DNA of 64,000 nt from Chamaea fasciata (GCA_029207755.1 JARCOQ010000006.1:22356890-22420889); one strand, 5' to 3'. Counted from the stretch's first letter, positions 25,761 to 40,124 are shown. The notes: generated from the letters alone by a model not told the origin. Made by a program: numbers and translations.

Positions 25761-27404
25761 GATTTGTCTGCTCAGGGGGAGGACTTCTGTTGGCATTTTA
25801 AAAATGATCAGGCCCCTCTAGGAGCCAGGTACAGCATTACACTGCTCAGGCGGCACCAATATAAGCAGGTTTTAGTGCCCAAAGTCTATTATTATGGCTG
25901 TCATGGCTCAATACAGTAGTTGAAGACATTGTCTGCCATAGAACAGGCAGGCAGATCTCTGCACTGGAGCTTGCTCACAATTATGGGAGCTGAAGGTCCT
26001 TAACTCTAAAACTATTTCCTTAGCTTTTTTAGTCAAAGAATCACCTAATGTGGGGGTAAAAAAAATATCCTTTAATCATCTTCAATAGTGCAGCCACAAG
26101 GCTTTTTATAAACAGCTACCAAAAATGAGGTTAAATTGTCCGGGTTCATTTAGAACATTTTCTCTCACATAACTTGTTTCCCCAGGCTTACCCGCATGGC
26201 AGTGTGCAACTTACATGCATTTTATTTGTTTGTGATTGTTTCAAGAAAGCTTTTTGAAGAGGCGTGGCTCATCCCCCACTCATCGACAGTGTTTTAAAGG
26301 ACAGGGCGTGAAGATCTCTGTGACAGGCAGGTAGCTGCCACAGCAGAGGGTTTGCACAGCTTCTTAGACTGCTTATTTGTGTCAGTGTCATCCAGGAGAT
26401 GCTCCCTCTGTCTCCTACCCAAACTGCCAAACTGCCACAGGCACCTCAGCAGTAATAATCTGCACCTAGCCTTGAGAAAGATTCCGTGGCATGTCTGGAA
26501 ATTAATCTTCTCTAAAATTGACACTTTTCTCTTGAAAGTTTTTACATCTGTGTGACAAGGTTTATAGCTCCACTCTATAGCAAAATTTGCAAAGATACTT
26601 CTTTGCATCTGGCATAATGGTTCACCTTTTTTGTACAAGCCACAGTGACACCTCTTATGTTCAGTCACCTCCCTGCACATCAAGATGACAGCAGGACATG
26701 CAAAGAAGACAAGCATAGCAGCAACATCAGTGTTTCTTGGATCTGCTGTTGATTCCATTCAAAGTGTTTTTATTGAAGCTGTTTTCCTCTGGAAAAGCAG
26801 CCAGGTACACACCAATCAGGTGCAAGTGGGGAGACTAATCAGTATTGCTTATCATTTAGAAAGCACCACAAAAATATTTGTCACTCTACAGAACATCAAT
26901 TCAGAAGTGTTGAACAAACATGCAGGATAGTCCCTGTTCTGAGCAGCTCAATTTAAAAACAGGATGTAGTGGGGTTAAGGATAAGAAAAGAGAAAACAGA
27001 ATAAATGTGTTACTGAAAATTATGTTTAAAAGTTTTGTACTGAATAAATTTAATTGCTTAAGTATTGCTCTGGCTTGCAGCATCCTTTCAGAACTCTCAG
27101 TGTACTTGATGCTTAACTTTCTACTTTAATTTAATTAATTTTTGAAATCCCAGGGGCCCCCAGTATCCACAATATCCAATGCAAATTAGTTCTATTTTAA
27201 CAACATATTACATGGTTTTATCTCCTTTTATTTGTTCGTTTAAATTTCCCACCTGATGATTTGATTTCATTTCATCCCACCTAAATCTTGCACCACAAGA
27301 AACAGAAAGCAGTTCAACCCACACGCATTTTCTCCCTTCCGTTTACTGATTGCTAGTTTATCCTCCCTCATTACCTCTTCTTGGGCTCAGGAATCTTGGT
27401 CTAC
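25761..27404. other. Unique sequence, no gene seen
   Basis: A minus-strand frame of 154 codons (26,294-26,758) is the longest in the AT-rich part of this section. It has Cys/His residues but no spacing pattern I can assign to a family, and no exon signals. The stretch keeps some CpGs near 26,260-26,310 and could be part of the neighbouring regulatory block. Confidence 0.45.
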
Positions 27405-27570
27405 TGAAGTGTTTCATATATGAAAGCCATTCCATATCTTAAGTGATATTTTTTCACCTTCTCTATACCTTTTATAATGTGACTGCACCCTTTTTGAGAA
27501 GAGCACACAGTATTCAAAACAGGGGTGTATCACAGATTTATACAATGGGATAGTTTCATTGCTGCAATTT
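27405..27570 (-). mobile_element. Ancient CR1 (L3-like) fragment, antisense
   Basis: The plus strand carries 'tatgaaagccattccatatc', 'caccttctctatacctttt', 'gagaagagcacacagtattc' and 'tcacagatttatacaatggg', in the order expected for the antisense strand of the old amniote CR1/L3 group. No reading frame survives. Boundaries are approximate; the flanks are AT-rich and unalignable by eye. Confidence 0.75.
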
Positions 27571-28111
27571 AAGCAATTTAGTGTTTTCAGCTGCTAGTTT
27601 AATTACATTTTGAAAATATGCACAAAGACTAAAAAGGAAATGTAAATCTTTATAATTTCAGTCCCCTCACACTGATTCTGGGATTGATATTCAAGCTTAA
27701 ATTTCTAAAGACTAATTACTGATTTGGGGAATCTACTTGTCCTCCTGGAGCATATAATGGTAAGTAATTTTTGAGGCTGTAAGAAGAGACTCGGGTGCTT
27801 AGATTCTGTTTGAAAACTCATCTCTGGTTGAAAAAGAGGTATAATATTTTTGTTTTCTTCTCTAACTAGGTTCCTATGTGAGACTGGAACAGGAGTGAAT
27901 ACTCCTTATCTTATAAATTAAAACATTCACAAATCTCCTCTCTGTCTCTATTTTTTTTCTGGTATTTTCTCTATTTGCTCCTAGAAGTAAAAGATACAAC
28001 CTGTTGCTGTAACTGGCCTAAAAGAGGCTCTTAGAGAACTCCATAACACAAATATACATACATATATTGTTTTAATGGTTACACAGTAAGGAAAACTTTT
28101 CACATTATGAA

Positions 28112-28176
28112 ACTGGTTATAGCCTATATACAAGGTTATACTTATACAAGGTTATACTGGTTATAGCCTATATACA
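28112..28176. repeat. Interleaved short direct repeats
   Basis: A 21-bp word starting ACTGGTTATAGCC occurs perfectly at 28,112-28,132 and 28,156-28,176. A 13-bp word ATACAAGGTTATA occurs at 28,128-28,140 and 28,144-28,156, overlapping both. The nesting implies two successive local duplications. Confidence 0.95.
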
Positions 28177-29296
28177 CATAACTACAGCACTTCTTATCAT
28201 GGAGCATTTGGGTACTTTGAACAATATCTTAAATCAGCGTGGGTTCTCTGAAGGTAATGGAGCCATGAAGGTTGAAATTAGATGAAATAGGATGAAGCAA
28301 CTTTCTGACCATGGCAGAATCATATCTCTCCTGTCCGTTTCCAAAGGACTTCCAAGGGCTCAAACAGCACAATTTACCTTGCTATAGGAGGTCCAGACAG
28401 TCCTTACACTGCATTTGCAAAGCTTTTTGGTATAGACATACTGCTGACAAAGGCATTATTTACACTGACAGGTCTGATAAGAGAATGTAAACACCTTAAA
28501 AGTGCCATTCCTCTTGCACAATTAGCTCCTGGCTGCTGAATCAGCGTTCCGGGGACAGCCCTTCCTGCCAACCACCCCTCCTGTTGTTCAGCCTGCACCT
28601 ATCTGCTGCCATCACACCATTCCTCTTCTTCAGGGCTCCACATGAGCCTCAGAGAGCCCAGCAAAGCCATTTTCCAGCCAGCACAAAGTGGTTGTGCCCC
28701 TTTTCTAATCCAAATATTTCATAAACTGACAAATTAGAAGATTAGTTGGATGTGATAACTGGTGAGAATCTTTACCATACAGGTATTTTCTTTTGGGTCA
28801 AGTGCACTTTTCTTGAATTATCAAACCAACCCCCCTAGATTAAAGATATGGGGTATCCTAGATAACTATTGTCTGGTTAAAAATATTTTTTGCTTGAATC
28901 TGTAGGTTTCTTCAGAAACCCCATGACTTCATCCAGATAGTAAACCACAGTACTCTCTGAGCAGAGACAGACCTACTGTGTTTACAAAACACACGGCACC
29001 ATCTGAAATCCTTCATCCATACTGGGTAAAAATCAATTGACTCGAACTACAGATAAAGGTTCATCTTTTATTATCTTGTAAGAGATAACAGCAGAGCTGA
29101 TGATATGATCCAACAAGTGTTTTCAATCGAATTATTGTATTTAATAAACTGCCATTCCACACCTGTGAGCACATCCCTGAGCCATAGCTGCTGTGCAGGC
29201 TGCAAGACAGCAGAGTACACTCTGGGTGCAGCTAACTCGTTGAGATGCCCAGTGAAAACAGCAGCTGTTGCATGGGAGTGTGAGAGAGGACAGAAT

Positions 29297-29568
29297 CAGG
29301 CTGTCCTTGGAGATGCTGAGGGGCAGGATGAGAGATACATGCTCCAACACAGGAAATTCCAACTAGATACAAGGAAATTGTTTGCACTATGAAAGGAGCC
29401 AAGCACTAGCACAGGTTGCCTAGAGAGGCTATGGAGTCTCCATCCTTGGAAGTATTTAAACACGGTCTGAGCAACCAGCTCCAGCTGATCTGCTCTGAGC
29501 AGGGCAGGAGGGATGGAGTACCCAATATCCAGATGTCCCTCCTCAATTACTCCATGATGCTGTGAATT
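29297..29568 (+). mobile_element. CR1 LINE, 3' fragment (avian type)
   Basis: The order of sense-strand CR1 3'-end landmarks is preserved: 'aggaaattccaactagat', then 'caggttgcctagagaggct', 'atggagtctccatccttgg', 'agtatttaaac', and a terminal 'tccatgatgctgtgaat' corresponding to the CR1 tail repeat of ATTCTGTG type. It is 5'-truncated and carries no intact reading frame, as is typical of CR1. Divergence is moderate. An open frame at 29,105-29,392 crosses into it but is chance. Confidence 0.85.
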
Positions 29569-32500
29569 TATGGCCAGTTACCATATTGCAGTTGAAGGAG
29601 CACTAGTTAACAAGTTTTGATGATTTTTCCCATCACTGTACCTATAAAGTATTCAAGAAAATTCAAGGATGAGAAAATAACCATTACCTATTAAAAAAAA
29701 GAACAGAAATGTAGATGTTGGAGAGATGCTTTCCAACCAAATTATCAACTGGCAGCACAGCTTCTCAGGAAATGGAGTTTGCTAAGACATGGGGAATTTC
29801 CAGCATGCTAGAGTGCGTTTTTAACCAGATTTGAGATGAAAAATGCAGATCATATATTTTACAGGAATAATCCAAAATATTTCAATTAGTAAAAAATGTT
29901 AATAATGTTAAAAGATCATCACACAATACAAACATGCACATACATACATGTGTGAACATAAATAAAATATAAATACATATGGAAATAAACAAGAATACCA
30001 ACACTAAAAATTCAGGAAAAGTGATGCAGGGAATCAAAATAAAACAGGGAGAGAATATCCAAATGGAATATCACAATTCAGTATTGAATTTCTTTGAAAT
30101 TTTCCCATTGAAAAAGCTATTTGTTTTCAACATTCTTCTTTGTGGAATACATCTTGTACCCTATGGAGCAGCATTTTCCAAAGGGAAAGTTCAGTTTCAA
30201 AACTTTACATCAGTTCTCCTCAGCTATTGCTCCAAAAGCCAGTATCTTTGAGGAATATGAGGAATACAACTCCAATTTTACCGAGTCACAGTTTTCCTTT
30301 CATCACAATAAAGCAGTGAATTCTTCACGTTTGTTACACATTCCTATAATGTTTCACAAAATGACATCTACAAATTTTACTGCCCTGTTTGTTTCCGGAC
30401 CACCCTAACAAACAACTTCTGCTTTATTTTTAGAATTAGCCCTTCTTGCTGGCTTTTATTTTCCTGTGCCACCCTAGCATGATTTATTGTAATTCAAATT
30501 TAACTATTAGTTTGCTGCACTGCACACCTGACTCTATGGCACAAATAATACTTACCGATTTCCCTCCAAGCCCTCATTACTCAGGCTATTTGAGTACCCC
30601 AAGCGTTGACAAACAAAAAGGACATAAATAATGTATACCTCATGGTATGGAGGAGAGGTAATAAATTAGCTTCCCAGAGATGCTAGCAATCAGATGCTCG
30701 CTACATTAAAAGCTGTGACACTATGCATTATGTCCCTGGGTGTAAGCATATAACATTTGTGGATGTGAGTTATGGCCCAGAAAGATTTGTGCTTCCAGTG
30801 GTATAATGCCACTAAAGGTCATGTCAGAAGAACTGAAAGTCTCTGTATCACAAGGTTATAAAGACCCCTGATGTTTCAAACCCACAGTAATAAACAATGA
30901 GAGTGACTGGGGCTACTGCACAGTTAGTGTCTGAAGCAGCTGCTGCTCCACAGTCAGTCAGGAAAAGGTTAAGATTTTCTGGAAGTGATGTCTCCACAGA
31001 TGGCAAATTCCTCTTTCTGTTCAAATAAGACTGTCAAAAACAAAACAACCTCTTTCCCAGAGAAAGAAAACTAATTTTCCACGAATTCAACCCTTCTTTC
31101 TTCCACCATTTCCTCCGCTGTTGGTTCACTGCCAGCTCACTACATCCTCAGCCCTCATTCCCAGTGGTTCTTAGAAATGATCGTGTTTGCTGCTTGCTGT
31201 TGATTTCCAGCCCTGGCTACCCTACTCCAGCAGTGAACATTACATTCCCCTTCTCCCTGTTCTCATTCCTACTTTTTTCTCTTACCTTTGTGGCTCCATC
31301 CCCAGTTTGCAATATCATGTGCTGTTTGAGCAAAAGACGCCACCTCTCCCTAAAAAGCCTGACTCATTCACACCACTGAACTGAAAAAACTCAACAGCCT
31401 CAAGCTAAGCCCCTTTTCTCTGATTATTCAGTTTCAAATCTGTCTGTCACTAGCTTTTTTTGCAGATCTTCTCTTGTTTTCCTGTGACAATCTTCATTTG
31501 CTTCACTAAGATCTTTAAACTCAGCAGACTTCAAGAGCTGCAGTGGTAGTTGTCTTTTTTTTTTTTCTTTTTCCTAACTTCAGCCTTCCTCCAAGGCTTA
31601 AAAGGATTCTCTTACATTCTCCCTTTTGTTTTTTATCATGTAAGAAGAATCATCTGTAGATCACAACTAGTAGGAGCTCAACCATCAGAATTAAATGTAT
31701 TAATGAAGTCCTGTATCCCTTTTTTTGAATGCCTCAACACTCATCTGAGAGAATGTGGATGTACAAATTTGCCATTTCTATGAACCTAAAACTTTCTCAG
31801 TAGCAGACCCATTTCTCCAGGAGGTATTGTAGTTCTGTTCATAGTCTATGGCTCAGGGATATCAACAACTTAGACATTATTGCACTTCCAGTCAGTTTCA
31901 TACCCTCACACAGTTATACAAATAAAAATGTTCCAAGGATTTATATAAAAATCTGCTCAATAACATTAAAATCCTTTATTAGGTAAACAAGACAGCAGGA
32001 GAACAAAATTTTGGTTACCATAACTTGAATGATAATGTGGAAAAACACATTTATGTGAGAGTGCCAAATTTTTTAGAAATTTACATAGAATTTTGAAATC
32101 TCGGTCTTTCTGTAGGTCTTGGCTGCTTGTGCATGCAGATGTTAATTTAGCAAGTGTCTACATATACAAATCAGATGGCAAAACTGGAGCTGCACACTGG
32201 TGTGGCAGAGGCACTGCTAGTGGCATGACTGGCAATGTTTTCATCATTTTCAAGGAGTGAAACCTCATATAATTGCTTTTTGAACACACAAAGAAACTAC
32301 AGCAGAACTGATGAAGAAAATTCCCCAGCTGAGAAAGAAATCCCCAGTCAAACTACTCATGCAGATAGATCCCTCCAGCTCTTGCAAGGGAGACATAGCA
32401 GACAGACACCTATTTCAAGCCACCTAATTTCAGTGCTGTGCTAGCCCATTGGATATGCCGCTTTCAAGCATATCTTCTGTCTGTAATTCCCATACACAAC

Positions 32501-35500
32501 ACTCACAGGGGCTCCTCGTCCAGTCTCTTTCTATAGGCAGCTATACTACATGAACTATGCAGTGGGTACACACACAGACACTGGTTTAGCTCTACATTGT
32601 ACTTGTCCACCTGATGAGTAACTTGGGAGAGAGAGGCTATGTGTGTTTCAGAGCTCAGCTAAATAGGGGAACCTCTCCAAAAAGTTGTACTTACAGTGTC
32701 AGGGCCCAGGGCCAGCTTTGCTCTTAGAGCAACTAAGGCACTTGTAACAGAAATCCCCACTTCTATAAGAAGAGCCTGCCGAAAACACTTACATTCAGGG
32801 AAGAAATAAATACTTTTCACAGGAAAATTGTGAAATCCTTTTCTGATATTATCACATATTTTCTAACTATATGACACACAAAAATTATTACTTCACCATC
32901 TATTCCTACTGCCTGTCTATGTTTTGAACGCCACTTTCACTCCCTTCCTAATTCTAACCCTCCCTAATCAGCACCTTTCCAAAATCAGTGACCTCTGTCC
33001 AAAACCAGTGCCTGCCAGCCCAAAGTGCCCTGTGTACCATGCCTTAGCTGGCTCTTTCACTGATGACTATGCCAATTACTCCTGATGGGAGAGGACTTTG
33101 TGGGCCAAGGGGATGGAAAGCAGTTTCTCATTTTGCTAATCATAATTCCAATTATCAAAAGGGATGGATCCCCTATTGTTTTTCTTAGCCCTGTTTTCAC
33201 GGTAGTAACCATGAATTTTCATGTAGCCTTTGAGTAAGCTGTGCTGGCTGCCCAAGTTCTTTCATTATAAATACTATCTAGAGCTATTGATCCCTGGGCT
33301 TTCACAGCTCAATCAAGGGTAAAATCTACCTTGCTCAGTCTCAGCTAAGGAGCAACCTGTTCCCTAGCCCTCAAATGAAGTCAAGCCAGTCAGTTTTTAC
33401 ATTGGAAAATTCTTACAAAATATGTCTCTAGTAACTAAGGAGTTTCTTAGTTGTTAAATCAAACTATCACATGACAAATTGGCACTTTTAAACAGAATAC
33501 AGTCTCATAATTCTTGCATTTCTGTAGATAAATGTTAAGCGAGGACAATGTGGCAAAATTCCAGATATCTTGCTGGAAAGCAAAAAGGTTAATTAATCCT
33601 CAGTGTAGTTTCAATCATGAACAAATAAAAATGCTTAAAGAGCTCTGGGGTTTAGATTTCAGCCGAGGCTGCTACGCATACGGCAAGACTGTGATGTTCT
33701 TCATCAGTGTCTGGTGCTCCACAGAGACTTTTCTGTATGAGCCCCAAAGTTCCAGATTTGAGTTTTATTCATATAACAAAGCCTAGGCTGAAGGCTGAGC
33801 CAAGCTTAACAAGATGTCAGGACATCCTTCTAGCTTTAACTCCTCATTTCTCCTCTTTACCATCTCTCCAGCACTTGATCTCTTTTACCTTCAGAGATCA
33901 CTGCTGTCAGTTCCACACCAGAGACAAGCTATGACCGCAATCTGGCATTTCTAACCACTGCAGACCCAGGGGTGTAGTCCATGACAGGAATTTGCCTGTT
34001 AAACATTGTGTCCTAAAACTGTAGTGACATGAAAAACCCTTATTCTTCTACCATGTTTTCTGTCCTAAACACTGCATTTTCCCAAAGGCCTGACTTTTTT
34101 ATTTATAGAAAAAAAAATATGAGGCATTTTGTGCTGTATTATAATTGGACAAACATTGAGTGAAAGATTGCAGTTTCTAGGAGACCCCCAGATAGTTCTG
34201 ATCCTACATCAGTCAGAGGAGCTTCTTGCCATGATTTTGGTGGGAATCAAATCAGCCCCCGAATCTCATGAATGAGGCTTACAGGTGAGCTTTACAGCTG
34301 GCTGTTTGGGAGTGTGGCATATGAAAAATCAGACATGCAGCTGCTGTACCCAGGAGCTCAACCCTGAGCATCAACACAATCCAGTGAGAATGCAGCAAGC
34401 TTGACCAGCACAGTGACTTACAGAACAAGGTGGCATGCCCAGCATCAATGTTTAAAGAGCTGAAATCTGGTGTCTTTGCAGATGGACGGAGAGAGCACTA
34501 TTAATGTGTATTATAAGAATGTAAATTTGAGCTGTGAAACAGAACTATGAGATAAGCCACAGCCAAAACTATTGATCTGAGTTTTCTATCTATCTGCTAT
34601 GGGAAAATAGAACCTTGGATACAAGAGCACTTAAATCCAGGGCTTAGGACTTTGGACTTGAATCTAATTTTTCCATCTTTGTAGGTTTTTCAAAACTATA
34701 TTCAGATTTGATCTGACACAGTTCAGGCCCAGACCCAAAATCTCAGTTCAGACTCAACTCTACTGAAAATTAGTTACCCAATTTATGCCATTTAAATCCA
34801 AATTTGTCCTAATTTCTAGGAAGTTTAATGTCAGGTAAACCAGTTCTAAAGTTCTATGGTGAAGTTCAGGTTTATATACTGGAAACATCTGGAGAAATTA
34901 GGATACTTAGAGTAAGAGGAAAACAGAAGGGTGAAAATCAGAAGAAAAACATCAAGAAGACCAGCTGACTGCCAAGAGACGGGGAAGAAGGGGCACTATT
35001 GCATGGCTCTGTTTACACTTCTATCAGGTAGGACATAGTTCTAGTGTGGAAGCTGTGGAGATAGCATGAAATGTCTATATTATAATAAATCTCGGCTTTC
35101 AGGTAGACTTGCCGGAATGAGAACATTCCCATTCTAACCAGTAACGCAGATCTGTGACTGGAACTGGCTTGTATCTCTCTTGGAAATGATGGCCCCTGAC
35201 TGCTTTCACCCTGTGAGAAGGTATTTAGTATTTTAGATAGCTGACACACTGGCATGATGGTGTAGAAATTACATGAATCTGAGGTAACTTAGTACCAGTG
35301 ACATCTCGTCAATGGTGAAAGACCCTTATATTAAAATTAACTCCTATGGTTTCTTCTAAACTCTTATACTAAACTTTTAAATGGTTTCTTCTAAACTGAA
35401 ATGGTAAAATATTTTCTCTAGCCCTGAGAAGGTCATTTCCATAAATGGAGACATGTGGAATATTACTGTTTCAGTTTTGCTATTCTTGATAGAAAAGGGA

Positions 35501-38500
35501 ACCACAAATCCTTGCTTGCTCTGTACTCAGAAAGACAGAAGGATTTGTCTAAAACACTAAGTGACCACTTGCTGTGCAAGCACAGCCTGAGATGTATGTA
35601 AAACCTGGTAGGAAATAAAACCCTTTTTCATTCTCAGTGAGACCAAAGGTATAAACCTCCTCATACACGCTGTCTCCTTGGTCAGCAAGATATGCACGGG
35701 ATATTGAACTCAGCCAAAATGCTCTGTGTTACTCACTCTCTCTCTCTTGTGTGCTCACTCTAGAAAGTAACTCCTCTAGGTGTTGCACAGAACCAAAAAG
35801 GTCATTTATTCAGACAAGAAAGGAACATTCAGGGTGACTTGGAAAAGCATCTTGCAACTGCCTTTAGAAGGGCAGTGACATTGCAGAAACCCAACAAAAT
35901 TATCATGTGAAACTCAGTATGATATTGTGGGTTTTGTCCTTTTCATTATCCACATTTCTATTTGTCAATTTATCATGTGTGAAACTGCATCCAGCCTCAG
36001 GTGCAGTTGTTGCTGTACTGTTTTGCACACTCTGTGCAAAGCTTTAGCACACGTGGGCCAAGTACAGATTCCATACGACGCACACAAGGCAGTGATGGTT
36101 GTGCTGCAGAAACACTCAGGGTTAAGAGCAGGGCAGGGCCATGCATGGAAAGGGAGCCCAGACTATCTGCCAGAGAAGCCTGATAGGATAAAGTTTGAAA
36201 CTGTAGGATGGTTCTAAAACTCAGCTAAGACTGGCATGGGACTGCAGTGAACAGCAGACTGAATGGGTTCTCACATAAAAAAGAGAGGAGATCCTAGCAG
36301 TGTTTAAAAATTTTGTGAAAAGGAGAAAGCAGAAGCAGTAGCTACAGAAGACATTGAGATCAAAGACGGGGATTTTTTAAGGTGGAAAAGTCAAAAACTT
36401 GTTTGCATTATGCAGCAAAAAATCCCAGAACAAAAAGAAATTAATGTGGTAAGCAGAAGAGAGATGGAGGGGTGCAGCCAGAGATCTGCCTCCAGCAGGG
36501 GTATATTCCCTGCTTCTCATCCCACACTCTGCTACTACCAGCCATAGGGTGCCTGTAGCTTGCACAGCACCACCATTTTCTCTAGACAGCTGCTTAACTG
36601 ATCATATTCCTCTTTAACCATTCTGCAATGTGTTTTTAGGACCTTTAGGCTGATTATTGCAGTGGGTCAGGGAGCAATAATGACAAATCTGACCTAGGGT
36701 CTTGCACCTGTGAGTGTGGGCACATACAGACTCTGGGCACAGCCTGTGCTCAAAGAACACTCACAATTTTTAAGTATGTTTTCCCCAAACTGATGGCATA
36801 GTTCAGGAAATGAAATCTTGTCTCCAGAGCATTGCACTGGGACCCACAGTGCATTTTTAATTCCATGCCTCATACACAGCAATTTATTGATGACTACTCA
36901 CATAGTGAAGTGCACAGTTACCCACACAGCAATTGCTGGGAAGTATCTTCCAAGCTAAAACATTAATAATTTTTGACCGATGTGGAAAAAGTTAAATTAA
37001 GGTGAAGCTTTCTTGGTTTTCTTTTCCTTTTTGTAAGACATTCAACATCTGTCTCAGCCCCAACATTACTTAAGTGTACTAGGTGCTCACACAAGAGTTT
37101 GAGGCTGTTGAGCATCCCAGAGGGCTGGGGACACAAGTCCAAGGCTAAACTTTTCTTAAGGAAACATTTCAGGTTACCTTTAAAATTATAGGGCAAATAA
37201 CAACAATAAAACAGGTAATAAATTACGATCACAACCAGAGCCCCGTATCTCCTTCGCAAGCAAACATCTGAACAAGACCAAACTACCGGTAGTGCAATAA
37301 AACACAGAGGGTGTGGAGTTTTTGTAACATGAAGACATAATTTCTGCTTCATGAATCTACTTATAGAAAGAGGAAAGAATTTCTGGGAAGTAAACAAGTT
37401 CATTTAAACAGAAAATCAACTTCAAAGAGAATCATAAAAGGGGGAGGGCAAACACAGAGATCACTTTGTTTTGAACTCTGTCCAGTTGCTCAATAAAAAT
37501 GTCTGCTATTCAAATTTAATTTTTGGTTTAAGCATTCCAGTTTCTTTTGCTACTCATGGCAAAATTATGTTCCTATCCTGTAGGCACTTCTGTTGTTACT
37601 CTTTTTCTTAGCCTCTAAGCTTAAGGCTTCACAGGGACACCAGAGTTCATTCCCACAGACTGGCCTCCAGGACTGTGGGTTGCTTACAGCTTATCCAATG
37701 GAGTGATATTTTCAGATATGGACACCTTATCTGCAAAAGCAGTACAAGTTAGCTCAAAGTTTGAGGAACTGGATGTGTCACTACTACAGAAAAAAAAAAT
37801 CCATTCTTCATTCTTTCTTTTCAAGCTACAATATAGGTTTCAACTATAAGGAATCTATTTCTGTTTTTTGACTTAAAAATGCCTATCTTTAGAGCAGCAG
37901 AGGGTTAGCTGGCAAGTCAGCTCATGCTTTTTCCTTGTCTCTGATCATAATTCCTCTTTTAAAAGACTATTTGTGATTCTCTTCTACAAGGTATATCAAA
38001 CATTTACCAACCAAAGAAAGATTTTAATTCTTATCAAATTTTTGTAGCTATATTTTACCCACAATTTTCCTATTCTCCTGAGAGCTGAACCAGCTGACAT
38101 TTATGCATTTAATTAATAGCATACTATACATGATATATCTTAACCTACACATGCAGTCTGCATAGCGTGGCAAGGACTGCTCTTTTTAATAGTTAAATTT
38201 CCCATGGCATTTAGTGGACCAAGCTACCTATGGGGACCTACCTCATTTTCCTGTCTTTGAAAATCCAAGCCAGTATTAGTATCTAACAGTTTTTATAGCA
38301 ACCCTTTTAATACCCAAAAGAAGACAATTGGTATTTGCATACAACAGATCCCAAATACCGAAGAAGGTAAAGAAAACAAAAACACAAAGTCCACTTTGTG
38401 GAGGTAGTGCAAAGACATGGTATGACCCTAGGGACATCAGGATCATTTTGGTCATCTGCTACACTGAAAGCTGGGGGGAAAAAAGTTCCTTATTTACCCA

Positions 38501-38962
38501 TAGGCTTGTCCTCCTCTTGTGAACATCAAACTCACCTGGAGCATAAAATGTTTCTGGAGACTATGGCATTGTTTTGGTCTGGTTAATATTTGTAAAGCTT
38601 TTTATCTTGTTTTACAAACAGTGCTAGCACCAAAATGACCTGTCAGCTTTTATTTTTAAAGAAGTATGACTGGTCAGATTCCTAGGTATAACTATTTAAG
38701 CCAGAGGGCATGTGGTAGCCAAAGATCCTCACTTATAAACAAGTAGTTCTATAAAACATTGCTTCAGGCAGAAAAATGTGGCAGATAAGGCACTGCTGGA
38801 TGACAGTTACATTTTCCTCAAAGTAGGGAAAACAATGTCACAGTTCCCAAAGGCCCCATCTCTGTAGGCTTGAAATAGAGTAAAAAAAAATTAAAAAGAA
38901 TGAAAAAAAAAAAGCATGCAAGAACTGTTTTCCATTTCTCAAGAACTGCCAGTAATAAAAAT

Positions 38963-39059
38963 ACAATGGATAAGCTTTTCTTGCACTGTATGTAATATTT
39001 TTGCATCAAAAAAGACAATGGATAAGCCTTTCTTGCACTGTATGTAATATTTTTGCATC
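38963..39059. repeat. 52-bp tandem duplication
   Basis: A unit starting ACAATGGATAAGC and ending TTTTTGCATC occurs at 38,963 and again at 39,015. The first copy includes a short A-rich joint (39,008-39,014). Over the shared 45 bp I find a single mismatch (AAGCTTTT versus AAGCCTTT), indicating a young replication-slippage event or an assembly artefact. Confidence 0.95.
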
Positions 39060-39739
39060 TTCATGAAAGTTATGTGTACAAAGCATACACAAAGATGTCA
39101 AGAGAAATAATACCATCAGTGGAACTACAGAGTTGAGAAAACAAGCATTCAAAGGCAGGGAAACAGTCTTAAAATAAAATGCTGTCCCTGAACTTTACCC
39201 TCCTATATTTTTTCTAAAATATTGGATTTTTAAAATAGAAATAAAGAGAAATATTGGTGATTCCAAGAGCACAAAAACCATAAAATATTTTTTGTACAAC
39301 TCAGCATATTATGCTTCACCAAAAGTAATGTTTGGCCTTTGCATATCTACAGGCTGGAGAACTTCACCTCAGCTAGTTTTCTGCAAGCGTGTCATATGTG
39401 AATTGCAAAAGTGTATTAATTTAAGCTAACTTTGGTTAAACTGTCTTATTGTTCAGTTATCCTTGCACAATGAAGGTGTGGTTTTATCAGGGGAAAAGTT
39501 ATTTAATGTGTTTGGAATGACAAATGCAGTAGATACATTCTCTTTGCTTCAAAGGGACAAACTATGAAACTCAAATTTAGTCAAATTTACTATTTAATGC
39601 ACACCTTTGGTATAAGGACTTAGAAATCTAAACTAAAGATTTCCCTTTAGGACTCAGTATTACTAAAACAACCCTTTTTTGACCCACCCAAATGTTAATG
39701 GTCTCATAAATTAGGCAACACACACTCTGAGTACATTCA

Positions 39740-39759
39740 TTTGTTTGTTTGTTTGTTTT
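39740..39759. repeat. TTTG tetranucleotide repeat
   Basis: Five TTTG units in AT-rich DNA, with no evident function. Confidence 0.9.
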
Positions 39760-40124
39760 AATGTGAAATAAAAATAATAATGAATTCATTAACTGCCTGC
39801 ATTGATATCAATCAGGGACAATTAATTAAGTACTCTACAAATGCACCATTGAACAAAGTGTTCCTGTAGGTAAAAAATAAATGAAATGTAATATTAATTC
39901 CTGTGTTTAGGGATTAGAATCAAGGATTCCTGCAGCATGGTCGAGGTTATCAACTGAAACCACAGAAGAGAAAACAGAGGATACCAAGACCACAGGAAAC
40001 CCATTAGACCCAAATGTAATTATGACCTAAGTAATGTGGTCCTGAGATATTTCAGACAAAATATTTCCACTTGAAAAGGAACAATATTCATGGAAAAGTG
40101 CATTGCTTCACCTAAATCTGAAGT

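Larger units (their letters stand above)
29569..40124. other. Intergenic or intronic, no gene seen
   Basis: 10.5 kb with no recognised exon or intact element. Features are limited to the 52-bp duplication at 38.96 kb, the TTTG run at 39.74 kb and T/A runs (for example 31,553-31,566). The 146-codon minus frame at 36,963-37,403 has no family signature. Confidence 0.6.

Noticed and set aside
26294..26758. 154-codon minus-strand frame with several Cys and His
   Set aside because: No zinc-finger or other spacing pattern could be recognised and there are no exon signals. A frame of this length is expected by chance somewhere in 128 kb of two-strand sequence.
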